From the NCBI GenBank assembly GCA_905221605.1, contig CAJNDS010000001.1, forward strand, positions 782,525-846,524: a stretch of DNA of 64,000 bases, given 5' to 3'. The stretch comes from Symbiodinium natans (taxonomy: Eukaryota > Sar > Dinophyceae > Suessiales > Symbiodiniaceae). Below are positions 50,081 to 58,719 of the stretch, piece by piece (the first letter of the stretch is position 1; each line of letters opens with the position of its first letter). Under the pieces are notes generated by a model. That model was not told the origin of the DNA. It saw only the letters and a list, made by a program, of their open reading frames with translations, and did no database searches. The position numbers and the translations under genes are program-made.

Positions 50081-50589
50081 CCCACTGCCCCTCCTAAATC
50101 GCTCAAACCTCTTCAGCTCTGCTCCCCAAGGGTTTAGGGTTTAGGGTTTAGGGTTTAGGGTCTAGGGTCTAGGGTCTAGGGTTTAGGGCTTAGGGTTTAG
50201 GGATCCTAAAGCCCCAAACCCTCAGGGCCCCAGATCCCATGATAGGTTTTGCGTTCTAGGCGTCTAAAGACCTTGTCATTTGGGGTCTTGGGTTTAGGGT
50301 TTAGGGTTTAGGGTTTAGGGTTTAGGGAACTCTAAACCCTAAACTAAGCTCTAAACCCCCCCCCCAACCCCCACTTAGAAACATACAAAACCCTAATTAA
50401 GCTTCAGACCCGGACCCCTAAACCCTAAACAACAAGATCCCTAGATCGCCTAGAAACCTAAACAACATTACAAAAAAAACTGTACCGACACTAACAATCA
50501 CCACCCTAAACCCTCAACCTCAACCCTAAACCCTAAACCACCCTAAACCCTCAACCCTAAACCCTAGAAGACCCTAAACCCTAAATCCC

Positions 50590-50688
50590 CAAACCCTAAA
50601 CCCTAAACCCTAAACCCTAAACCCTAAACCCTAAACCCTAAACCCTAAACCCTAAACCCTAAACCCTAACCCCCCCCCCCCCCCCCCC
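50590..50688. repeat. heptamer array running into poly-C
   Basis: About eleven CCCTAAA units, then 18 C bases, directly next to a PPR-like exon. Confidence 0.85.
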
Positions 50689-50690
50689 GA

Positions 50691-50767
50691 ATAGCCAAAG
50701 GGCAGGAGCTTCTCAGCCTTCTCCGCCTCCCCGGCGCGGTCCAGGGCCCGGAGGGCGGCGTTGCAAC
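50691..50767 (-). CDS. candidate PPR-like exon
   Basis: CTAAACCGCCAAAGAG|GT, then CNAALRALDRAGEAEKAEKL and LPFGYS, running into the C block. NAALRALxRAGExxKAEKLL is a standard PPR arrangement. Confidence 0.5.
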
Positions 50768-51337
50768 CTCTTTGGCGGTTTAGGGTTTAGGGTTTAGGGT
50801 TTAGGGATGTTTAGGGTTTAGAGCAAGGGCTTTTGAGGGTTTTCGGGGGGTTTAGGATTCGGGGCTTTGGAGGTTTAGGGTTTAAGGGTTTTTGTGGTTC
50901 AGGGTTTCGGGCAATCAAGCGTAGTGGTTTACGGCTCAGGTCTTCTGGTAACTAGGCTTTCAGCCCTTTAGATCCCACGAAGAATCTACAGCCATCTGTA
51001 AACCTCATAGGGCATTGTTTTGAACCCTAAACTCTAAACCCTAAACCCTAAACCCTTAGGCCAGAACGCATGCGGATTGCACTTGAGAGTCCTGTCGAGT
51101 ACTGAGCCGGTGGCATTGGGCTGGTCTGGTTATCAGGTTTGTCTCCGTGGAAGGTTTACAGTTTACGCCTAAAGAGGAACCCTCAACCCTACACATCTAA
51201 ACCCAAACCTTGTACCCGAAAGGCCTACAGAACTCAAGGGTTAAGTATTCTGACTTGCCTCTGCTGTACAAGAGCTTACATGAGGTTGCCCTACTTTGCT
51301 CTCCGGCCGCCGTCGCAGAGTTCGGGTCCGGGACTCC

Positions 51338-51481
51338 TCACGCAATGCATTGTGGCATTGCCGTTCTCGAACGACAGACGTTCCTCATCTCCCAAAAAAA
51401 AGTTGGCAAGAGAAGCCCTTGGCGTTCCATCTGGCGCCCGATTGACTGAGCAATGGCTGTGGCAATCGTGCGATGACCCAT
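51338..51481 (-). CDS. small ORF, 47 residues
   Basis: Starts with ATG: MGHRTIATAIAQSIGRQMER, QGLLLPTFFWEMRNVCRSRT, AMPQCIA, TGA. Three other frames over the same bases are also open for 60-110 codons, so the region is simply stop-poor. This frame has the most protein-like composition. Confidence 0.25.
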   Translation of the reverse strand: MGHRTIATAIAQSIGRQMERQGLLLPTFFWEMRNVCRSRTAMPQCIA

Positions 51482-51497
51482 GAGTCGGTGCAAATAC

Positions 51498-51711
51498 TTG
51501 GAGGTTCATGGTACTTAGTAACCCATGATAAGTGGCAGTTATAACCCACATATAAACCCCTTAAGTACCCTAATAAGGTTACAGTTGGGTTCTGAGTACC
51601 CTAAACCCTAAACCCTAAACCCTAAGCCCCAAACCCTAAACCCTAAACCCTAAACCCTTGGGTGCGAAGTACAGTTAGAATTGGGTTACAAAGTACCATG
51701 AACCTCCAAGT
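51498..51711. mobile_element. inverted-repeat element with 21-bp perfect ends
   Basis: ACTTGGAGGTTCATGGTACT(T) at 51498 and its exact complement at 51691-51711, with further pairing (TTAGTAACCC / GGGTTACAAAG). The centre holds a short CCCTAAA array. About 214 bp, non-coding, MITE-like; one copy seen. Confidence 0.7.
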
Positions 51712-51937
51712 AGGCCTCGAAACTTTGTGAGGTCTCTGGTTCCCTTGCGGGACCTCAGCGCTCGACCATGCTCCTCTATACTCAGAGCACCTAAGGCTTG
51801 ACAAAATCGGGTTTTGGGGATTAGGGCTTAGGGTTTAGGGCTTAGGGTTTAGAATTCCGAAGTATCAGGAGCGCCCCCCCCCCCCCCCCCCCCCCTGCTA
51901 CTACACTAACTGCAAGTAACCAACTTAGAAGACATAG

Positions 51938-52064
51938 CTGGGGATGTTCCCCCTTAATTATACTAGCAATCCTGAATAGAGATCGTAGTACGCCCCCCCC
52001 CCCCCCTCCGCTTACATATTTTAATCCCGATTAAGGACTGTGAGTATACGGGGGAACATCCCAA
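51938..52064. mobile_element. MITE-like element M1, copy c
   Basis: GGGGATGTTCCCCCTTAATTATACTAGCA at left and TGAGTATACGGGGGAACATCCCAA at right. The centre has gained a 14-base C run. Same family as 5211, 28688 and 61689. Confidence 0.75.
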
Positions 52065-52321
52065 CCTAACCCCAAACCTTAAACCCTAAACCCCTAAAAG
52101 CCCCTATACAATGACTGTTCGCATCCCAATACACAGCCCAAATTCAGACCCTTATCAACACAAACCCTATGCCTGTGCACCCTTAGCCCTTAAAACCATG
52201 GGGGTCCTCTTGGTAAAGGAACCCTAAGCCCTCAACTCAACTTCCAAAACCCTAAACCCTAAACCCTCAACCCTAAACCCTAAACCCTAAGGCCTAAGCC
52301 CTAAACCCTAAACCCTAAACC

Positions 52322-52412
52322 CTTGCTTGAGGGGCTCTGGAGGTTCGGGAGCCCTACCAAGCGCCAGCATGGCGCCGCGCTGGGTGGCCGGAGCGAGCCC
52401 CTCGCACGCCGC
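52322..52412 (-). CDS. candidate exon, Ala/Pro-rich
   Basis: Opens after CGCCAG|GCG: AACEGLAPATQRGAMLALGR then APEPPEPLKQ, ending CAAG|GGTTTAG. Exactly 30 codons plus one base. Confidence 0.45.
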
Positions 52413-52704
52413 CTGGCGCGGAGTTTGGTATGCCTAAACCCTAAACCCTAAACCCTAAACCCTAAACCCTAAACCCCACACCCTAAACCCTAAACCCTGA
52501 ACCCTGAAGCCTAAGCCTTGAGTGGGTGAGTGGGGTTTCGGGGTTGAGGCTTAGGGTCCATAAGGCTCTAGGGTTTATAAGTGGGAGTTGAGGGCTATCG
52601 AAAAAAACCAAGCCTCCTCTCTTTGCAGGCCCTTGATGGGTGCAGAAATATAGGGGGTGGGGTCCCCCTAAACCCTAAACACTGAGAATCCCACACCATA
52701 GCTT

Positions 52705-52835
52705 TTCGTGAGACCTTCTAGACCCAGCAGGAACCTAGGAACGCAAAGGGTGCCCTTTGGTTTAAGGGGCTCATGAAGGGAACCTATATCCCGAAAAGAG
52801 GGAATAATGCCCTACTCTGGATCCTAGTAGCCCTA
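52705..52835. mobile_element. dispersed element M4, copy b
   Basis: CTAGACCCAGCAGGAACCTA ... AAAGGGTGCCCTTTGGTTTA ... CTACTCTGGATCCTAGTAG. Matches 12908-13026 and 63763-63880. Confidence 0.6.
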
Positions 52836-53077
52836 AACCCTAAACCCTAGCCCCGAAACCCCAAACCCAAAACCCTAATCCCAAAAACGGGAATAAGGCT
52901 AAGCCCAGCTAGAAACCAGGTTCCGCAGCCTGAGCCACGCAGCCATTTTTCACCGCCGGTAGGAAGAAGCGGACCCTCCCTGGCCCTGATGTTTCATTGC
53001 TTCAGAAATCTGGATCCTAAACCCTAAACCCTAAACCCTAAATCCTAAACCCCAAACCCTAAACCCTAAACCCTAAC

Positions 53078-53154
53078 CACGCAGTACCAGGGCGTTTCCC
53101 CATTAAGCGCCTCCCAGTGTGCCGCAGTGCCCCACGCTGCCAGGCGCACGTGAC
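53078..53154 (-). CDS. candidate PPR-like exon
   Basis: Opens after GGCCAAG|GT: HVRLAAWGTAAHWEALNGET then PWYCV, ending GCGTG|GTTAGGG. The LAAWGxAAHWEAL spacing is PPR-like. CCCTAAA below and TTTAGGG above. Confidence 0.45.
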
Positions 53155-53746
53155 CTTGGCCAGCCAAAAACCCGAAAGATGAGGGTTTAGGGTTTAGGGT
53201 TTAGGGTTTCGGGTTTCGGGTTTGGGGTTTAGGGTTTAGGGTTTAGGGTTTGGGGTTTAGGGTTTAGGGTTTAGGGTTTAGGGTTTAGGGTTTAGGGTTT
53301 AGGGTTTAGGAGTCTACGTGGCTGCCCTTCACGCATGGACCCCTGAGTCCCTAATTGCACCCCAAGCCCTACAAAAGCCTCTGGACCTCCGACTCTAGCT
53401 CTCGAAGCCCGACGGTGTAGGGTTTAGGGTTTAGGGTTTAGGGTTTAGGGTTTAGGGTTTAGGGTTTCGGGTTTCGGGTTTAGGGTTTAGGATCCCGGAC
53501 CTCCAAGTACCTAAACCCCTGTGCCCTAAACATGCAATGCGGGGGTGAGGCCCATCAAATCATAAGGTGCAAGTCTGGATCCTAGGGTTTAGGGTACCCA
53601 AAACCCTAAACCCTAAACACCCTAAACCCTAAACCCTAGACCCTATAGACCCTAAACCCTAAACACCCTAAACCCTAAACCCTATAGACCCTAAACCCTA
53701 AACCCTAAACCCTGAACCCGAAACACCCCAAACCCTGCAGAGGGAA

Positions 53747-53788
53747 TCAGGTTTCTGCCAAGACGCGGCACGCGTCGTCGACGGAAAC
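53747..53788 (-). CDS. candidate short terminal exon
   Basis: Opens after CTCAAGAG|GTT: VSVDDACRVLAET, TGA. Short, with a good acceptor. Confidence 0.3.
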   Translation of the reverse strand, partial: VSVDDACRVLAET

Positions 53789-53854
53789 CTCTTGAGGCTC
53801 TATTGTGTGCGGGAAGTGGCGGCTCGAGACTCTGAACTCTAGGCCTCAAACTCT

Positions 53855-54065
53855 AGGTTTAGGGTTTATAGGGTTTATAGGGTTTATAGGGTTTACAGGG
53901 TTTACAGGGTTTATAGGGTTTAGAGGGTTTCTAGGGTTTCTAGGGTTTCTAGGGTTTATAGGGTTTATAGGGTTTATGGGGTTTGAGGGTTTATAGGGTT
54001 TATTTGGCTTATAGGGTTTATAGGGTTTATAGGGTTTATAGGGTTTATAGGGTTTATAGGGTTCA
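53855..54065. repeat. nonamer array (TTTATAGGG)n
   Basis: About 20 units of GGGTTTATA with CA, CT and GA variants, a 9-base derivative of the heptamer. The frame giving GFIGFIGF is only the repeat. Confidence 0.8.
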
Positions 54066-54268
54066 GAGTTTAGGGTTTAGGGTTTAGGGTCAACCCGAAC
54101 CCCAATCCCACCAAACTCCCAAATCTGGCAATCTGCGGCTTCGGTTGCAAGGGGGATGGGAGGGGCCCCCTAGATTCCTGGAAAGCCCTAAACCCTAAAC
54201 CCTGGACCCTAAACCCTAAACCCTAAACTCTTAACCCTAAGCCCCAAAGCCTAAACCCTAGACCTGGC

Positions 54269-54331
54269 CTTGAGGATCCTGCGGATTTTGTTCCGGAAAG
54301 CGCTTGGACGCTCAAGGCTTTGAGGATTGAT
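54269..54331 (-). CDS. candidate exon, basic
   Basis: INPQSLERPSAFRNKIRRIL then K, ending CTCAAG|GCC (GC donor). Twenty-one codons. The acceptor is unclear. Confidence 0.4.
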
Positions 54332-54690
54332 GGTGGGTTTAGGAACTTACGGCGTAGTCAAGCCAGCCGTGCCTTTTGGGGGTAGGGTTTAGGGCTTCGG
54401 GCTTGGCGCAGTGAGGATTTTGTTTAATAAATTTATTTTTTACTTTTTTGGGGATGAGGGATTAATTTGGGCTCATGAGGTTTAAGGTTTGATGGGTCGG
54501 GATTCACGTGTTCGTGGTTTAGGGGGTTAGGGATTTTGGTGTTCAGGGTCCAGGCATCGTAGGGTTCAAGGGGGCTGGGTTTAGCATTTTTGGCTTTGGG
54601 GGGTTTATAACGTGGGGCTGGACACCCAGCAACCAGGCCCCAAACCCTAAACCCCAAACCCCAAATCCCAAACCATGTCGGACTGACACC

Positions 54691-54756
54691 CTGTTGGCCT
54701 CCTCTCGCGCCATGGCTTCCGCAAGGTCCAGGACCACACTCCACGAACTTGCTTTC
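54691..54756 (-). CDS. candidate PPR-like exon
   Basis: Opens after CCTAAG|G: KASSWSVVLDLAEAMAREEA then N, ending AACAG|GGTGTC. WSVVLDLAEAMAREEAN is the second helix of a PPR repeat. Confidence 0.5.
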
Positions 54757-55002
54757 CTTAGGGGATCCGAAGTATGGTTTTTAAATTGGGTCGCTTGTTG
54801 TTCTACCATTCTACCCTATGTATATACATGTATATATAGGGGTTTTGAGGATTTAGGGTTTAGAATAGGGCGGGTTTAGGGTTCAGGCTGTAGGGCTTAG
54901 GGCTCACAAGGGTTCCAGGGTTCAGGGCTTTAGTGGTTAGAAGGGTTTAAAAGTAGTCCAAGCGGGGCTTCCAGGGTTTCGGGGGTTTAGGGCTGAGACA
55001 TA

Positions 55003-55155
55003 TACACATACATACATACATGTAAATGTGCGTGTGTGTCTATATATATATATACACACATACACGTATATATATATATATATATATATACATACATATA
55101 CACGTATCTATATATATATATACATGAGCTACTATATATATATATAGATGTATAT
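55003..55155. repeat. TA/CA microsatellite
   Basis: TATATATA and ACATACATA runs. Frames here encode only Tyr/Ile runs. Confidence 0.85.
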
Positions 55156-55474
55156 GTTGGTTGGGTTCAAGGGCGGTTTAGAGGGCGACGCCACTTCGGG
55201 CTCCAAAAACTACTGCCTATATAGCTGCAAGCCCATTTTAAGAGCAAGCATCAGGTTTAGGGTTTAGGGTTTAGGGTTTAGGCTTTCGGGTTTAGGAAAC
55301 CAAACCTCAGTGTAGTCCCGAGAAGCGGGTGGCCACTCCAAGCCAAGGCACTCGTGCGCGGACATCAGGGCGCTGTAGTGGTAAGCATTTGCCTCGAAAG
55401 GATTGAAGCTCTTGGGCCTTTGAGGCGTGGGGGCCTACATCCTAAACCCTAAACCTAAACGCCAGAGAAATCGC

Positions 55475-55479
<5 letters not shown>

Positions 55480-55514
<35 letters not shown>

Positions 55515-55628
55515 AAGAGAAGGAGGGAGGGAGGGAGGGAGAGCGAGAGAGGGAGAGAGGGAGAGAGCGAGAGGGAGAGAGGGAGAGAAGGAGAGAGGGG
55601 ATGAGAGAGAGAGACGAGAGAGAGAAAG
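55480..55628. repeat. GA microsatellite
   Basis: GAGAGAGA with GGGA and AGAC variants over about 150 bp. The Arg/Glu frame is an artefact. Confidence 0.9.
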
Positions 55629-55639
55629 GGGGGCCCCAA

Positions 55640-56580
55640 GCCGTGAAGACCCTAAACCCTAAACCCTAACCCAAAAACCCTGAGAAGCCTACTCAAAATC
55701 ACTACAGCCGCCAAATCTCGGACCCCTCAGGACTCCTTGGCCCCCTAATTTAACCCCTATTGACCCTAAACCCCACACCTAGAGCCCCTTAACTCTCTAC
55801 AAACCCTATATACGCCCTAAGCCCTATATCTACCCTATACAGGCCCCATATGAGCCCCAGAAGAAGCCGCCCATGTAAACGTTATAAACCCCTAGATGCC
55901 GCAAGCCCTGAGCCCGGAAACCCTAAACCCTAAACCCCAAAAAATCCTAAAATGTTCACTATATAATCCCTTGAATCGCGCAAGCCCTGAGCCCCAAAAC
56001 CCCAAACCCTAAATCCTAAACCCTAAACTTTAAAATCCCCCCAAACCTGACGGCTGCGTCTCAACAAGCTGCCTGGAGGCGCCCGGCGCGAAACGAAGCC
56101 AGGAGCTGCCAAAGGCGGTGTCTACTCTTTTTTGTGTGGGATTTAGGGTTTAGGGTTTAGGGTTTAGGGTTTCGGTTTAGGGTTTAGGATTTAGGGTTTA
56201 GGGCTTGTAGAAATTGTACCGGGTCCACGTCAGGAGTTGTGAAGGGCTGGCTCTGAGTGAGGGTTTAGGGTTTAGGGTTTAGGGTTTAGGGTTTAGGGTT
56301 TAGGGTTTAGGGTTTAGGGTTTAGGGTTTAAGGAGTTGTGAAGGGCTGGCTTTGAGTGGGCTTTGGGCGACAGCTTTGGGCGAAGAGGTTTCGGCTCTTG
56401 CTTTGGGAGTGCCTTGGGGGCTTGGGGAGCCGGTGAGGCCCTTTTGCTGTCAGGAGCTAGGGTTTGGGGTTTAGGGTTTAGGGTTTTGGGTTTTGGGTTT
56501 AGGGTTTAGGGTGCAGGGTTTAGGGTAGGGTTTAGGGTGTAGGGTGTAGGGTGTAGGGTTTAGGGTTTAGGTCTTAGAGT
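55640..56580. repeat. heptamer-rich region, one weak exon
   Basis: CCCTAAA words to 56035, an island at 56045-56130 (a minus frame DTAFGSSWLRFAPGASRQLV ends CCGTCAG|GTTTGG but lacks a clear acceptor), then TTTAGGG arrays. Confidence 0.4.
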
Positions 56581-56710
56581 TCTTAAGGGACGGGAAGGTT
56601 CGTGGGGGGTAGCTACCTCGCAAAACTTGGGGAAGCTTAGGGAGGAGTGGGGATTGTTAGGGAACCTTGGGTTACATGCCCCCCCCTTGAACCCCCCTGT
56701 CTTAAGCAAA
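56576..56710. mobile_element. MITE-like element M3, copy c
   Basis: Reverse orientation relative to copy a: GAGTTCTTAAGGGACGGGAA ... GGGAAGCTTAGGGAGGAGTG ... GAACCTTGGGTTACATGCCC ... CCTTGAACCCCCCTGTCTTAAG. Confidence 0.7.
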
Positions 56711-56973
56711 CCCTAAACCCTAGACCCTAAACCCTAAAACCTAAACTCTAAACCCCAAACCCCAAACCCGTTTTGGAAGTTGCCTCCACGGCTTACTGTT
56801 CTGTGTGAAGCTACTTGGGGCCCACTTGGGCTTGCCAAGACGACATGAAGCAGGGTTTATCTTCCTTGTATCCCCAAAAGGACACCCAATTTATACAACC
56901 AATGTTAGAAAGGAACCTTATATACACGAACCGATAACAGTCATATAAACCTTGTTTCACATGAAGATATAGC

Positions 56974-57072
56974 CTACTGGCCCAAAAACCAAGGAATAAA
57001 AGTTGAAACTTTCAGAATAAACTACCTTATAAGAAGCCCAAAAGTTGAAAAGTTGGGTTTTGAGCCAGTAAG
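56974..57072. mobile_element. MITE-like element M2, copy c
   Basis: CTACTGGCCCAAAAACCAAG ... TTGGGTTTTGAGCCAGTAAG. The 100 bp before it (TTGTATCCCCAAAAGGACAC, GGAACCTTATATACAC) also match the flank of copy a at 21210-21300, so a larger repeat carries the M2 unit. Confidence 0.75.
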
Positions 57073-57278
57073 ATAGACAGACTATATTTACAAGGGTCTT
57101 GAGGGTTTAGGGTTTCCGGCCTTGGGGCTCCTGGGCTTGGAAATTTGGGGGTTTCCTAGGTTAGGGGCTTGCTAGGTCATATAGGGCGCTTTCTCCAAAG
57201 TTCCTGGGTTTTGGTACGGTTCAGGGTTTAGGGGGGGTCTGTGGTTGAAGTTTCAAGCGGCTCGGAACAAAATCTCAC

Positions 57279-57312
57279 CTGAAACATAGGCCCGCGCTGG
57301 GTCCTGGCTACC
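57279..57312 (-). CDS. candidate short exon with canonical donor
   Basis: Opens after GTTCAG|G: VARTQRGPMFQ, ending TTTCAG|GTGAGA. Only eleven codons, but both splice ends are textbook. Confidence 0.35.
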
Positions 57313-57365
57313 CTGAACACGAAGATTTAAACCCTAAACCCGGGTTTAGGGTTTAGGGTTTCGGG

Positions 57366-57464
57366 CTTCGGGCTCGGGATCCGCAGATCCTGTGTGACGG
57401 ACAGGAGAATCAGTTCGTAGCCAATGCACGTGATGAAACTGATAAGGGTGTTCAGCATGGGAAT
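57366..57464 (-). CDS. candidate exon with a hydrophobic segment
   Basis: PMLNTLISFITCIGYELILL then SVTQDLRIPSPK. The first 20 residues are hydrophobic enough for a membrane helix. A CAG|GATCTG donor at 57390 is possible. Unknown protein. Confidence 0.35.
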
Positions 57465-57606
57465 GGGGAGGGGTCAACACGAAGGCCGGGGCCTTTTGTT
57501 GACAACCCTAAACCCTAAACCCTAAACCCTAAACCCTAAATCCTAAACCCTAAATCCTAAACCCTAAACCCTAAATCCTAAACCGTAAAGCGTAAACCGC
57601 CAGTTC

Positions 57607-57696
57607 TTAGGGCAGGGCTGTTCGGTTCGCATCCCTCAAACTGTTGTCAAAACGGAGCCGATCCTGAGCTGCTTGCGCCGCGGCACCCAGCCGGGC
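57607..57696 (-). CDS. candidate terminal exon
   Basis: Opens after GGCAG|GCC: ARLGAAAQAAQDRLRFDNSL then RDANRTALP, TAA. CCCTAAA below and TTTAGGG above. Confidence 0.45.
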   Translation of the reverse strand, partial: ARLGAAAQAAQDRLRFDNSLRDANRTALP

Positions 57697-58089
57697 CTGC
57701 CCTACCCCCCAACCCAGGGTTTAGGGTTTAGGGTTCGGGAGGTTTAGGGTTTCGGGTTGAGGGTTTAGGGCTTGGGAGTTTAGGATTTAGGAGGTTGAGG
57801 GTTTAAAGGGTTTGGGAGGTTTAGGGTTTGGGAGGTTTTGGGTTTGGGAAGTGTGGGAGGTCTGTGATGTTTGGGAGGTGTGGGAGGTTTGGGAGGTTTG
57901 GGAGGTCTGGGAGGTTTGGGAGGTTGGGCCCTAACCCGGGGTTTGGGGTGTGCCAGGTGTAGGGTACAACTGGAGCCCCTGTCCGCCCAGTCCCATCAAT
58001 TTCCTCCTCAGAAATCTTCCCAGAACTTCCGGAGCACCTTTAATTCAATAAATCAACCAAAGTTCCTAACCCCATATAACGCTAAACCC

Positions 58090-58715
58090 TGAACCTTAGA
58101 AGCCGTATAAACCCTAAATCGCGGTAGGATCACTACAAAGGTGTACGGGCTCATACAAGGTGCGTCGCGGCGTGTGTATACTCTGGGGCTCCTATATGAT
58201 AAGGCCTTCTTTTTCGGTTCAAACTGTCACATGGGTTTAGGGTTTAGGGTTTAGGGTTCAGGGAGTTTAGGGTTTAGGGTTCACGGAGTTTAGGGTTTGT
58301 AGTGTAGGGAGCCCAATATAGGGCGCTAGAGTTATAGGGTCTAGGGAAAAATGTTGGACCCTCTTCATACCCCAGACCTTGCACCCTGACCCTAAAACCT
58401 AGACCCTACAACGCCTCAACCCGAGTGCTGCAAGAAGCTTTGCTAGGATCCAAGGCGGTATGAGACTTGGGTTTCTCGGGTAACCTAGGAATCAACTTCT
58501 TTCCCGCTAAGACGTAAATCCTGAAATCTGTGAGGAATCTGCAGAAACATGCAGAAACCTAACCCCCTGAGACGCTACCACCTGCGGGGTCTCAGGGTCC
58601 TACGCGAAAAGGCATAAGATAGCAAGGTCTAAGTTTTTTGGGATCAGCTTTGAGGGTGAAACCAAGCCATAGACCCTAAATAAACCCGAAAGAGTTCTAA
58701 GAGATGACGGCTGTC
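58090..58715. other. unique 3' flank of the PPR-SMR gene
   Basis: Mostly unique sequence with a few heptamers (58232-58300). No exon recognised. It probably includes the 3' UTR of the PPR gene; no AATAAA signal is evident, as is usual in dinoflagellates. Confidence 0.35.
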
Positions 58716-58719
58716 GGCG

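Noticed and set aside
53805-53996. GFIGFIGF frame
   Set aside because: Translation of the TTTATAGGG nonamer array.
55442-55669. Arg/Glu-rich frame and its Ser/Leu-rich antisense
   Set aside because: Pure product of the GA microsatellite.
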